Shown here piece after piece: positions 53,330 through 62,187 of a stretch of 64,000 nt of DNA (the stretch's first letter is position 1; each line of letters opens with the position of its first letter). The notes beneath the pieces were generated by a model. It was not told the DNA's origin. It searched no databases and saw only the letters and a list, made by a program, of their open reading frames with translations. The DNA comes from Streptomyces sp. 2114.4 (lineage in GTDB: Bacteria; Actinomycetota; Actinomycetes; Streptomycetales; Streptomycetaceae). The stretch covers positions 7,688,001 to 7,752,000 of the forward strand of contig NZ_FYEY01000001.1 of NCBI RefSeq assembly GCF_900187385.1, read 5' to 3'. Made by a program: the position numbers and the translations under genes.

Positions 53330-53512
53330 TCACTGCTCAGGGACGGCCGTCTTCCGAGCGCCGTGGTCCGCGGCGATCGCTGTCGGCTGCACCTGAAGGG
53401 TGGTCCCCACCGCGAGGAACACCGCGCAGGCCTTGGCGCTCTCCAATGCCTGCGCCAGCACCTCCGGGTCGAGCCGCTCGCCGAACGTCACCGTCGCGGA
53501 CTGCTCAGTTGC
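53330..53512 (-). pseudogene. Sirtuin (Sir2-type deacetylase) C-terminal remnant
   Basis: On the minus strand the frame reads VTFGERLDPEVLAQALESAK followed by ACAVFLAVGTTLQVQPTAIAA and ends at a TGA at 53330. This is the C-terminal third of NAD-dependent Sir2 deacetylases: the VxFGE element, the conserved VGTxLQVxP motif and the helix between them. The Rossmann and zinc-binding parts are missing, so it is a truncated relic. It lies close to the integrase fragment, in a stretch (53172-53563) with no intact gene. Confidence 0.6.
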
Positions 53513-53563
53513 TGCTCGAACTCGAACTGGAAGGGGCCATGCCGTTTCGGGCAGTATCAGGGT

Positions 53564-54136
53564 GTGAACAGCGCGAAGAAGGACGTTCTGGATGCGGTCG
53601 GGCCCCGTCTGCGGGAGCTGCGTCGCCGGCGGGGGATCACCCTGGCTGAGCTTGGCCAGTGGACCGGAATCAGCGAGAGCACGCTGTCTCGTCTGGAGGG
53701 CGGCAGTCGCAAGCCGACTTTGGAGCTGCTGCTGCCACTCGCCGAGGTGTACGCGGTGCCCCTCGACCATCTCGTGGGCGCGCCCCGTACGGGAGACCCG
53801 CGCATTCACCTGCGCCCGGTGACCCGGGGAGGCATGACGTTGGTGCCGCTGAGCGATCCTGGCGGCGCCCAAGCTTATAAGCTTCTCATTTCACCCACGT
53901 CCCAGAGGGAGCCGGAGCTGCAGACTCACGACGGTTTTGAGTGGCTCTATGTGCTCGCCGGACGGCTCAGGCTGCTGCTGGGCGAGCAGAGCCTGAGCCT
54001 CAAGCCGGGCGAGGCCGCGGAGTTCGACACGCACGTGCCGCACTGGATTGGCGCCGACGGCGACCAGGCCGTTGAACTTCTCATCCTGCTTGGACGCCAG
54101 GGAGAACGGGCCCACCTCCGGGTCCGCGCCACCTGA
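53564..54136 (+). CDS. XRE-family regulator with a cupin domain
   Basis: The 190-residue protein has an N-terminal helix-turn-helix at about 8-64 (LRRRRGITLAELGQWTGISE STLSRLEGG region). A C-terminal cupin at about 110-185 includes HDGFEWLYVLAGRLRLLLGE and LKPGEAAEFDTHVPHWIGAD. This two-domain type usually binds a small ligand in the cupin. The GTG at 53564 is close to a CAGTAT (53552-53557), so the transcript may be leaderless. It is convergent with, and only 18 bases from, the flavoprotein gene and may control it. Confidence 0.86.
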   Translation: MNSAKKDVLDAVGPRLRELRRRRGITLAELGQWTGISESTLSRLEGGSRKPTLELLLPLAEVYAVPLDHLVGAPRTGDPRIHLRPVTRGGMTLVPLSDPGGAQAYKLLISPTSQREPELQTHDGFEWLYVLAGRLRLLLGEQSLSLKPGEAAEFDTHVPHWIGADGDQAVELLILLGRQGERAHLRVRAT

Positions 54137-54154
54137 CCCGGTCGCGGTAAGGGC

Positions 54155-55207
54155 TCAGTTCCCGCCGGGGAGGAAGCCCAGTCCGTGCGCACGGCTGCCC
54201 TGCACCCGCCGCGACACCTCGGCCTCCATCGCCCCGCTGAACACTTCACCGTCCTTCGCCGCACGGGCGGCGGCTTCCGCGTCGGCCTTCAGCAGGTCCA
54301 TGTGGATCGCGGCGGCCGCGGTGGTGCCGGCGGCTGCCGCGGCGGGAACCCCGGCCAGTACATCGCTGACGTTCCCCGCGGCCCACACGCCCTGCACTCC
54401 GGTGAACCCGGAGGCGTCCACCTGGAGCTGCTCCCCCAGGCCCATGGGGTGTTCCTGCATCGTCACGCCCAGCTCGCGCAGGAAACCCGCGCGCGCGAGG
54501 AACCGGGGGGCGACCACCAGTTGCTGGACCGGCACCACCTTTCCCGATGCCAGCCGCACGCCCGCCAGCTGGTCCTGGCTGTCGACCTCGAGCCCGGTGG
54601 CCTCACCGTCGACCACGTCGACGCCGAGAGCAGTCAGCTGCTCCCACTGTTCGTCGGTCAGTTCCGTTGCGGTGTGCAGGAACAGCGTGACGTCCTTGGA
54701 CATCTGACGGAACAACAGTGCCTGGTGGAAGTTGCCGAGCACCCCGATGACCTTGTCCCGGACTTCCCAGCCGTGGCAGTACACGCAGTGCAGCACGTCC
54801 CGCCCCCACCGTTCGGCCAGCCCTGGAACGTCCGGCAGCACATCGACCAAACCAGTGGTCACCAGCACTCTGTGTGTCCGTAGGTGCTGCCCGTCCTCGG
54901 TGACAACCCGGAAGCCCGCGCGGTCCCGGGAGATCCGCGTGACCTGCCCCGAAACGACACGACCGCCGTACGAAGCGACCTCCTCGCGCCCGAGCCGCAG
55001 TAGCTCCAGAGGAGAGATGCCCTCGCGGCCGAGCACACCATGGGCGCCAGCAGCCGGAGCATTGCGGGGCTCACCCTTGTCGATCACCAGAACCGACCGG
55101 CGCACCCGGGCCAGATTCAAAGCCCCGGAAAGGCCGGCGGTCCCACCCCCGACCACCACGACGTCCCAGGTCTGTTCACCATCTCGTATCAACTCGAACT
55201 CGCTCAT
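54155..55207 (-). CDS. Thioredoxin-reductase-like FAD oxidoreductase
   Basis: The 350-residue protein has the FAD motif WDVVVVGGGTAGLSGALNLA, the redox pair C-x2-C in DVLHCVYCHGWE (about residues 140-150), the NADP region VIGVLGNFHQALLFRQM, and the closing VQGVWAAGNVSD. This is the TrxB-like family in which actinobacterial members often act on low-molecular-weight disulfides. The ATG at 55205-55207 has no strong ribosome site. It is paired with the convergent XRE-cupin gene. Confidence 0.88.
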   Translation of the reverse strand: MSEFELIRDGEQTWDVVVVGGGTAGLSGALNLARVRRSVLVIDKGEPRNAPAAGAHGVLGREGISPLELLRLGREEVASYGGRVVSGQVTRISRDRAGFRVVTEDGQHLRTHRVLVTTGLVDVLPDVPGLAERWGRDVLHCVYCHGWEVRDKVIGVLGNFHQALLFRQMSKDVTLFLHTATELTDEQWEQLTALGVDVVDGEATGLEVDSQDQLAGVRLASGKVVPVQQLVVAPRFLARAGFLRELGVTMQEHPMGLGEQLQVDASGFTGVQGVWAAGNVSDVLAGVPAAAAAGTTAAAAIHMDLLKADAEAAARAAKDGEVFSGAMEAEVSRRVQGSRAHGLGFLPGGN

Positions 55208-55513
55208 GCCATCAGCGTCCGACGGGCGCCACGGATGCCGCAAAGGTTCATGCTGTCCTGGCAAGACGCGCTGGCTCTCGCCGCCGGGGATGGCTCGCCG
55301 GTCGGCCGACGGCCCCGGACCACGCCGAGCATCTTGCCAGTCCAGCAAGAGGATTCGTCGCCTGCGGATACGTGTGTGCAAGCTGCGTCCAGATGGTTCC
55401 GGCCCCCAACTGAAAGCCGGTGTCTCCAGGACTCGGTCGTGTTCCCGCATTCGTTGGGAATTCCTCCGGATCGAGCGGCATGCCGGTAGTTGAAATACTC
55501 GAGGAAGCAGCAG

Positions 55514-56203
55514 ATGGAAAATCGCCACGTCGTGATCATTCCGATCGAGATCGATGAAGAGAAGGAAGCCTCTTATCTCGCCGCATGGCAAGATGCTGCG
55601 GAGGTGATGGCGGCGCAGCCCGGTTTCATTCGGACGTACATGTTCCGCACGATCGTTCCGGGGAGCAAATTCTCTCTCGTCAACGTGGCGGAATGGGAGT
55701 CCACCCGTCACTGGGAAGAGGCAATGAATGTCTGCCCGATGATGGGACAGCAGATAGCCGTCGTCCATGCCTCGAACTACGAGGCGATCCGGACGGTCCT
55801 GCCCACGCAGAGCCTGAGTTCCGGCGACGGTCGCATGCCCGCTGACCTGTCTCCTGTTGAGGCGCGTCGCCGCGCCGAGAATGGGCAACTCACACTGGTC
55901 GATGTCCGTGAAGACGATGAATGGGCAGCGCGTCACCCGGCCGGCGCCGTCCACGCCGCGCTCAGCACATTGCCAGCGTCGCTGTCGGATCTGCCTGACG
56001 GCCCACTGGCCTTCGTCTGCCGCACAGGCAACCGCAGCGCGCAGGGCGGCATGCAGGCGATCCGCGCGGGCCGGTCTTCCGTCTACAGCGTGGCGGGCGG
56101 CCTTGAGGCGTGGGAAGCAGCGGGGCTGCCGGTCGTCCTTCCCGGGAGCGAAAGCGCCGAGAACAACGGCGATCGCGTCGCAGATGCGGTGCGCGAGGGC
56201 TGA
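55514..56203 (+). CDS. Fusion of an ABM-type monooxygenase-like domain and a rhodanese domain
   Basis: The 229-residue protein starts at ATG 55514 behind GAGGAAG. Residues 1-100 are an antibiotic-biosynthesis-monooxygenase (ABM) domain (VIIPIEIDEEKEASYLAAWQ, GFIRTYMFRTIVPGSKFSLV, VAEWESTRHWEEA). Residues about 115-215 form a rhodanese domain with LVDVREDDEWAARHPAGAVH and the active loop FVCRTGNRSAQGG (Cys nucleophile). Rhodanese domains move sulfane sulfur. The fusion could link a redox or heme-type step to sulfur transfer. It sits next to a thioredoxin-reductase-like gene, divergent over 306 bases in which no gene is seen. Confidence 0.85.
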   Translation: MENRHVVIIPIEIDEEKEASYLAAWQDAAEVMAAQPGFIRTYMFRTIVPGSKFSLVNVAEWESTRHWEEAMNVCPMMGQQIAVVHASNYEAIRTVLPTQSLSSGDGRMPADLSPVEARRRAENGQLTLVDVREDDEWAARHPAGAVHAALSTLPASLSDLPDGPLAFVCRTGNRSAQGGMQAIRAGRSSVYSVAGGLEAWEAAGLPVVLPGSESAENNGDRVADAVREG

Positions 56204-56320
56204 CGAAAGCAAAACCGGAAGATAACCGTCGCATACGTCCGCCGGCATGAGGCCGGCCGGATACGCCGTCCGCCCGCAGTCCTCGCCCCGGCCGCCGCCC
56301 CCACCACGGCCACGGAGCGG

Positions 56321-57214
56321 GTGGACGCGGCCAGGTGGCCGGATGTGGCGCGCCGTCCGCGCGGCTCGGCCGCCCGTACCGACGCGACCCGGCTCCTCGT
56401 CCAACGGGCCCTGGCCGCCCTGCCGTTGCGGGCCGCGCTCGGCGACGCACCCGTCACCGGCGCCGAGGGGCCCCTGCTGCGGGTGCACGAACCGGACGCG
56501 TTCTTCCGCCGGATCGGGGCCGACGGGCTGATCGGCTTCGGGGAGTCCTACATGGCGGGGGAGTGGGACACGGACGAACTGGTCGGCGTGCTGACCGTGC
56601 TCGCCTCCCACCTCACCTCGCTGGTACCCCGGCCCCTGCAGCGGCTGCGCGGCGCCTGGGCGCACCGACGTCCCCGCGCCCAGCGCAACACACCGGAGGG
56701 CGCACGGGAGAACATCCACCGGCACTACGACCTGTCCAACGACCTGTTCGCGCTCTTCCTGGACCGGACCATGACGTACTCCTCGGCCCTCTTTCCCAGG
56801 CGCCCCGCCGTCTGGAGCGATCTGACCGGGGCGCAGCACCGTAAGATCGACCGGCTGCTGGACCTGGCCGGTGTCGGCGAGGACACGCGCCTGCTGGAGA
56901 TCGGCACCGGCTGGGGAGAGCTGGCCCTGCGCGCCGCCGCGCGCGGCGCCCGCGTGGTCACCGTGACCCTGTCACACGAGCAGCGCGCGCTCGCCCTGGC
57001 GCGTATCGCGCAGGCCGGTTACGCGGACCGGGTCTCGGTCGAACTGTGTGACTACCGGCAGGCGACCGGGGTCCACGACGCCGTGGTGAGCGTGGAGATG
57101 ATCGAGGCGGTCGGTGAGGACTACTGGCCCGTCTACTTCGAGACCCTGGAACGCCTGCTGGCGCCCGGCGGCCGGATCGCGCTCCGCGCCCCGTCTTGCC
57201 GCCCTTCTCGCTGA
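56321..57214 (+). pseudogene. Cyclopropane-fatty-acyl-phospholipid synthase-like, C-terminally truncated
   Basis: The frame from a GTG at 56321 encodes 297 residues of a CFA-synthase family methyltransferase. It includes IGADGLIGFGESYMAGEWDT, ENIHRHYDLSNDLFALFLD and the SAM motif LLEIGTGWGELALRAAARGA, then VSVEMIEAVGEDYWPVYFET and LLAPGGRIALRA. It should continue for about 130 residues more. At about 57188 the sequence jumps to the N-terminal part of a second CFA-like gene in another frame. A deletion that removed the 3' end of this gene and the 5' end of the next is the simplest reading. Confidence 0.72.
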
Positions 57215-58235
57215 GTACTTCGCGGGGGACCTGCCGGTGCGGCTGCGCGCCTGGGACGGCAGTGAAGCCGGACCGAAGACGGCACCGGTCGTGGTGCTGC
57301 GCTCACCCCGCGCGCTGCGCCGGCTGCTGTGGCAGCCCGGCGAACTCGGCCTGGCACAGGCGTACATCGCCGGCGATCTGGACGTCGAGGGCGACCTGGC
57401 CGAGGGGCTGAGCAGAGTGTGGCGCTCGGTGCGGGAGCACGGCACGGCTCCCACCGCTCCCGGCCCCCGGCAACTGGCCCGGATGGCGCTGACCGCCCTG
57501 CGGCTCGGCGCCCTGGGCCCGCGCCCGCCCGCGCCCGGGGCCCCGCAGGCACGGCTGCGGGGCGCGCTGCACAGCACCGCCCGCGACCGGGCCGCCATCA
57601 GCCACCACTACGACCTGTCCAACGACTGGGGGGTACGCGCTGCTGCTGGACGAGACCATGGCCTACTCCTGCGGCTACTGGAAACGCCCCGCCGACCCGT
57701 CCTACGGGCCGGCCGACGCCCAGCGCGACAAACTGGAGCTGGTCTGCCGCAAGCTGGGCCTTGGCCTCGGTGCCCGCCTCCTGGACCTCGGCTGCGGCTG
57801 GGGCAGCCTCGCGCTCCACGCGGCCCGGGAGTACCGCGCACAGGTCACCGCGGTCACGCTCTCGCGGGAGCAGCACGCCTCGTGGCCGCACGGGTGCAGG
57901 AGCTCGGGCTGAGCGAGCTCGTCGAGGTCGAACTGCGGCACTACCGGTACCTCACGAAGGACGGCTACGACGCGGTGGGCGCGATCGAGATGGGCGAGCA
58001 CGTGGGCGACGCCGCCTACCCGGGGTTCGCCGCCCGGCTGCATGCCCTGGTGCGCCCCGGCGGACGGGTGCTGATCCAGCAGATGTCCCGTGGCGCCGCC
58101 GCACCCGGCGGCGGTGCGTTCATCGAGTCCTACATCGCCCCCGATATGCATATGCGCCCCCTGGGCGAGACCGTGGGCCTGCTGGAGGCCGGCGGGCTGG
58201 AGGTGCGCTCGGTCGAGTCGCTGCGGGGACCGGAT
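57189..58235 (+). pseudogene. Second CFA-synthase-like gene, truncated and frameshifted
   Basis: From about 57189 the frame gives PRLAALLAEYFAGDLPVRLR, GLAQAYIAGDLDVEGDLAEG and ISHHYDLSNDWG. It then shifts at about 57630 within a GGGGG run to give YALLLDETMAYSCGYWKRP, GARLLDLGCGWGSLALHAA and TAVTLSREQH. It shifts back at about 57880 to VAARVQELGLSELVEVELRH and AIEMGEHVGD. The C-terminal 60-80 residues are missing because at about 58235 the sequence joins the next gene. Sequencing error could explain the small shifts but not both truncations. Confidence 0.7.
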
Positions 58236-59053
58236 TCCCCTGGGCGGCCTTCGCCGTCAACCTCGCCGTGGCGGCGGGCGTCGCGTTCGCCGTCCTGCTC
58301 TCCACGTTCGCCGTCGCCCGGGCCAAGGGGGTGCACCGGCTGGTGGACGTCGCCTGGGGCGCGGCGTTCACGGCGGTGGCGCTGACGACGTGTGCCCTGT
58401 CCGCCGGTTACGGGGACGACCGCAGGCGGCTCCTGGTCACCGTCGCCACGGCGGTGTGGGGGCTGCGGCTGTCCGTCCACCTCGCCCGGCGCGGCCGCGG
58501 GCACGGCGAGGACCCCCGCTATGAGCGGCTGCTGGCCAAGGCCCCCGGCAGCCGCGACGCTTACGCCCTGCGCACGGTGTACCTGTTGCAGGGCGGACTG
58601 GTGTGGCTGATCTCGCTCCCGGTGCAGGTCGCTCAGTACGTTGCGGTGCCGCCGGGGACGGGTGCCGTCGCCGGCGGGGTGGTGTGGGCGACCGGCTTTG
58701 TCTTCGAGAGCGTCGGCGATTTCCAGCTTGTCCGTTTCACAGCCAACCCCGGCAACCGGGGCCGCATCATGGACCGCGGCTTGTGGGCCTGGACCCGCCA
58801 CCCCAACTACTTCGGCGACTTCCTCGTCTGGTGGGGGCTGTTCCTGTCGGCCTGCGGCACCCCGCAGAGCGACACGGTCGCCGTGGTCTCGCCACTGGTG
58901 ATGTCGTACCTGCTCATCCACGGCAGCGGTAAGCGACTGATGGAGAACCACCTGGCCGACCGCCCCGGCTACGCTGCCTACACGGCCCGCACCAGCGGCT
59001 TCATTCCCCCGCCACCGCGCCGACACCCCCACCCGGAGGACCCCCGCCCATGA
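58229..59053 (+). CDS. DUF1295/steroid 5-alpha-reductase-like membrane protein (5' end lost or fused)
   Basis: From about 58229 a continuous frame reads GTGFPWAAFAVNLAVAAGVA, GVHRLVDVAWGAAFTAVALT, LARRGRGHGEDPRYERLLAK, ANPGNRGRIMDRGLWAWTRHPNYFGDFLVWWG and HGSGKRLMENHLADRPGY, broken here only for length. This is the DUF1295 family with about six hydrophobic segments and a C-terminal methyltransferase-like RHPNYFG motif. No normal start is present at the domain edge; the first usable GTG is 58268. The gene probably once followed a complete CFA gene, and these families often neighbour each other. Expression may be impaired. Confidence 0.65.
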   Translation, partial: TGFPWAAFAVNLAVAAGVAFAVLLSTFAVARAKGVHRLVDVAWGAAFTAVALTTCALSAGYGDDRRRLLVTVATAVWGLRLSVHLARRGRGHGEDPRYERLLAKAPGSRDAYALRTVYLLQGGLVWLISLPVQVAQYVAVPPGTGAVAGGVVWATGFVFESVGDFQLVRFTANPGNRGRIMDRGLWAWTRHPNYFGDFLVWWGLFLSACGTPQSDTVAVVSPLVMSYLLIHGSGKRLMENHLADRPGYAAYTARTSGFIPPPPRRHPHPEDPRP

Positions 59054-59766
59054 CCACCGGCCCGGAACGGCCCACGGACCCGGACATCGGCGGCGGACGC
59101 CGGAACCCGCACCGGCCGCTGCTCGTCCACCGCCACCCGGACCCGCCACGGGCCGCGGTGCTGCTGCTGCACGGCGGCCGGGCGGACGGCCGCACTCCGC
59201 CTCCGCGGCTGAACCTCCCCGCACTGCGGATGCGGCCCTTCGGCTCCGCGATGACCCGGGCACCGGGCGGGCGGCAACTGCTGCTCGCCTCCGTGCGCTA
59301 CCGCTGCCGCGGCTGGAACGGCCCGCAGGCGGACGCCGCCCAGGACGCCCGCCGGGCGCTCGACGAGCTGGCCGCGCTCGCGGCCGACGTGCCGGTCGTG
59401 CTCATCGGCCACTCCATGGGCGGCAGGGCCGCCCTGCACACCGGCGGACATCCGGCGGTCCGCGGCATCGTCGCGCTCGCCCCGTGGTGCCCGCCCGGGG
59501 AACCCGTCTCCCAGCTGCGCGACCGGACCGTCGTGCTGCTGCACGACAACCGCGACCGGATCACCGACGCCGAAGGCTCCCGGCTCTTCGCCGACCGCGC
59601 CCGGCGGTCGGGGGCTCGGGCCCACGCGGTCGCCATGCCGCGCGGCGGCCACACCATGCTCCGCGGCGCCCGCGCCTGGCACCGGCTGACTGTGAAGCTC
59701 GTCACTGCCATCATGGCCGATGAGCCGTTGCCGGTGCCGGCCGAAGAGAGGCCGTCGCCCGGATAG
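59050..59766 (+). CDS. Alpha/beta hydrolase
   Basis: The 238-residue protein has the nucleophile elbow VVLIGHSMGGRAALHTGG at about 115-130 (Ser in GHSMG). A possible Asp is in LLHDNRDRITD and the C-terminal His is in PRGGHTMLRG. No signal peptide is evident. The ATG overlaps the DUF1295 stop (ATGA), so it belongs to the same operon as the CFA-like genes. Its substrate is unknown. A lipid or esterase role would fit the neighbours. Confidence 0.82.
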   Translation: MTTGPERPTDPDIGGGRRNPHRPLLVHRHPDPPRAAVLLLHGGRADGRTPPPRLNLPALRMRPFGSAMTRAPGGRQLLLASVRYRCRGWNGPQADAAQDARRALDELAALAADVPVVLIGHSMGGRAALHTGGHPAVRGIVALAPWCPPGEPVSQLRDRTVVLLHDNRDRITDAEGSRLFADRARRSGARAHAVAMPRGGHTMLRGARAWHRLTVKLVTAIMADEPLPVPAEERPSPG

Positions 59767-60188
59767 CGGCCCGGCTGCCGCACACCAGCCCCACACGGCA
59801 CATCTTTGTGCACACGTCCCGTCCGTCGTCCACGCGGCGGGCGCGGAGCGAGCGGTGCGCGCGATCCGGCGTGCAGTTCCGCCCCGGCCCGGATCGCCGT
59901 GCCGGGCCCTTCCGCGTGCTCAAGTCGCGTGCGGGGAAGTCTCCTTCAGGGTGGGCAATCGGTGTGCGCTCTTTCCTGAACGGGCCGTCAGGGTGCGCCT
60001 CGACGGCGGTACTTGGCACGACCGGCGAGTACGTGATCGCCGCATTTGAGTCAAGAGGATCGCCGAAAACGAGCAAATGAGGCAACTTACTGACCAGATT
60101 GTCGCGTCTTCCGTGCAGAGTCATCAAACGGGGCCTTCAAGTGTGCCCCGCGGCAAGGGCTCGGAAACCGGGCTTCGAAGGAGAAGGT
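59767..60188. other. Intergenic region upstream of the graspetide precursor
   Basis: No convincing gene was found. The last 150 bases (about 60030-60130) are AT-richer (for example GAGCAAATGAGGCAACTTACTG and the surrounding bases) and probably hold the promoter of the precursor gene. No reliable -35/-10 pair was assigned. Confidence 0.45.
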
Positions 60189-60380
60189 ATGCGACCGTTT
60201 GCGTTGAGCTACGCCCGTCCGGCGGTGAAATCGCCGACGACCACCCCCTACAGCTATGACGCCACGCGGCAACTCAACGTCCTCCCGGACGGGCGCCCGG
60301 CCACCTGTAGCCGGGCGGTGCTGCTGGCGACCGGGACCACCGCCTCCACCGCCGGTTCCAAGACCCACTTCGACGACTGA
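60189..60380 (+). CDS. ATP-grasp-modified RiPP precursor (graspetide, TgmA-like)
   Basis: The 63-residue peptide starts at ATG 60189 behind GAAGGAGAAGGT. It begins MRPFALSYARP, the leader pattern of TgmA-type precursors (MRPW/F..RF..P), continues with YSYDATRQLNVLPDGRPA and ends TTASTAGSKTHFDD. The Thr/Ser-rich stretch and the final Asp pair can supply hydroxyl donors and carboxylate acceptors for side-chain ester links. The gene is followed after 8 bases by the ATP-grasp maturase. The type of ring and the leader cleavage site cannot be read from the sequence. Confidence 0.85.
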   Translation: MRPFALSYARPAVKSPTTTPYSYDATRQLNVLPDGRPATCSRAVLLATGTTASTAGSKTHFDD

Positions 60381-60388
60381 GCGCCCCC

Positions 60389-61318
60389 ATGACCGTCCTG
60401 GTCCTCACCTGCGAGGAAGACTTGACGGCGGACATCGTGGTGTCCACGCTGCAGGACCTCGGTGTCCCGCTCGTCCGCCTCGACCCCGCCGACCTGCCCG
60501 GTAGGGTCGCCCTGTCGGCGGAGTACGCCGGGGACGACTTCCACGGATACCTCAAAGCGGGCACCCGCATGGTGAGCCTCAGCAGTCTGCGTTCGGTATG
60601 GGTCCGCCGCCCCGGCACCCCCGGGGCCCGCGCCCCGGAACAGTCCGCCTGGATCACGGCGGAATCCGAGCAGGCGCTGTACGGCATGCTCTCCTGCACC
60701 CCGGCGCGCTGGATGAACCACCCTGTCGCGTCCGTGCAGGCACGCAACAAGCCCTGGCAGCTCCATATCGCCCATCGCAGCGGTTTCCTCGTGCCCCCCA
60801 CGTTGATCACCACGTTCCCGGCGGTCGCCCGGCAGTTCGCCGCCGCCCACCAGGACCTCGTGGTGAAGTCGGTCAGCGGAAAGCACCCCGGTGACCCGCC
60901 ACTCGTGCTGCCCACCACGCGCATCAGCCCGGACGCGGACTTCAGCGGCGTCGCGGCCGGCCCCACCCTGCTCCAGCAGCACATCCACAAGGAGGCCGAT
61001 ATCCGGCTGACCTGCGTCGGCGAGCAGCTGTTCGCCGCCCGTAAGAAAGCCGATCCCGACGAGGTGGACAGCCGTTTCAGTCAGCACGGCACCTGGGAGC
61101 CTGCCGAGGTGCCGGACTCCGTCCACCGGGCGGTGACCACCTATATGTCCACCGCCCGGCTTGCCTATGGTGCTTTTGACTTCGCCGAAGGCCCGGACGG
61201 GACATGGTGGTTCCTCGAATGCAACCAGGGCGGCCAGTTCGGTTTCGTCCAGTTGGAGACCGACCAGCCCATTGCCCAGGCCATCGCCGCCTGGCTGGCC
61301 GTGGAACCCCTCAGCTGA
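60389..61318 (+). CDS. ATP-grasp ribosomal peptide maturase (TgmB/MvdD-like)
   Basis: The 309-residue protein has the MvdD/TgmB layout. The N-terminal domain starts VLVLTCEEDLTADIVVSTLQ, with VRLDPADLP and SVWVRRPGTP. The ATP-binding Lys is in QDLVVKSVSGKHPG. The metal-binding motif is FLECNQGGQFGFV (E-x-N) preceded by GAFDFAEGPDGTWW. It forms macrolactone or macrolactam links between side chains of the precursor encoded 8 bases upstream. No methyltransferase or protease gene is next to it. Confidence 0.9.
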   Translation: MTVLVLTCEEDLTADIVVSTLQDLGVPLVRLDPADLPGRVALSAEYAGDDFHGYLKAGTRMVSLSSLRSVWVRRPGTPGARAPEQSAWITAESEQALYGMLSCTPARWMNHPVASVQARNKPWQLHIAHRSGFLVPPTLITTFPAVARQFAAAHQDLVVKSVSGKHPGDPPLVLPTTRISPDADFSGVAAGPTLLQQHIHKEADIRLTCVGEQLFAARKKADPDEVDSRFSQHGTWEPAEVPDSVHRAVTTYMSTARLAYGAFDFAEGPDGTWWFLECNQGGQFGFVQLETDQPIAQAIAAWLAVEPLS

Positions 61319-61453
61319 TTCCTCGGCGGCGGACGGCCGCGGGGCGGCGAGGGCGGCGGGGCAGGGCCGTGTCGTTGCGCCGTGCCCGTCACCCTCGCGG
61401 CCCGGCGCACCGCCGTCCGAGTGCGGCGCGCGCCGGGCGGCCGCCGCCGTCCC

Positions 61454-61972
61454 CTACTTGCTCAGGACGTTCGCCACCACGATGAACAGCCCGATCATCA
61501 CATCCACCCCACCGACCCGGAAGGACCCTGCCCAGCGCCGGCCCGCCACCCGGGCCGCCCACACCCCCCAGCCGAACAGCGCCACCATGTTGAAGCCCAG
61601 GGCGACGTCGATCGCGCTCGCCTCACCCCACCACTTCGCCTGGGCGCCGAGCAGCACCGCGATCGTCGGCACCATCGCGGCCACCAGCGGCCATTCGGTC
61701 AGCATGGAACGCACCGCGCTGGCGGTGACCTGGGAGTCCTCGTCCGTCCGGTGCGCGATGGAATGGGCGTAGCCGTGGGCGGCGGCCGATGCCACCGCCG
61801 ACAGCGCCACCCACAACGCGTCGTACCCGGGGTCCGCCGGGTTCCCCTCATGGCCCAGCGCGGCCGCCAGCGCACTGGCGAGCACCGAGCCGTACACACC
61901 GCCGAACAGCAGCCGCTGCAGGGGCTCCCCCCGTCTGGGAGGCGGCAGGGAATCGTTGCGCAATACGGACAC
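61454..61972 (-). CDS. Small integral membrane protein of unknown function
   Basis: The 172-residue protein starts at GTG (61970-61972) behind GGGAGGTG. It has four to five hydrophobic segments: LLFGGVYGSVLASALAAALG, YDALWVALSAVASAAAHGYA, LVAAMVPTIAVLLGA, VALGFNMVALFGWGVWAARVA and DVMIGLFIVVANVLSK. The segment HGYAHSIAHRTDED has several His. I do not recognise a named family with confidence; it resembles actinobacterial membrane proteins of the VIT1-like or unknown type. It is convergent with the RiPP maturase. No functional link to that cassette is shown. Confidence 0.7.
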   Translation of the reverse strand: MSVLRNDSLPPPRRGEPLQRLLFGGVYGSVLASALAAALGHEGNPADPGYDALWVALSAVASAAAHGYAHSIAHRTDEDSQVTASAVRSMLTEWPLVAAMVPTIAVLLGAQAKWWGEASAIDVALGFNMVALFGWGVWAARVAGRRWAGSFRVGGVDVMIGLFIVVANVLSK

Positions 61973-62187
61973 GGCGCCACCTCCCAGGACCGACGGGGGC
62001 TGCCCCCGCTCGGGGGCGCCCCCACGAGATGTAGCAGCCCCCGGCACGGATCCGTCCGAAGCTACGCCGACCGTGCCGGGCGAATAACCCCCGTGGCGCG
62101 GCGGGGTGACCCCGCGGTAGCGCGCGGGGCAGAGGACTCCGCCCGGTGTCCGCGGAACCGAGGACTCCGCCCGGTCGGCACAGCTCG

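Noticed and set aside
59711..60127. Minus-strand frame of 138 codons upstream of the graspetide precursor
   Set aside because: It overlaps the end of the hydrolase gene, has irregular composition and no ribosome site or recognisable domain.
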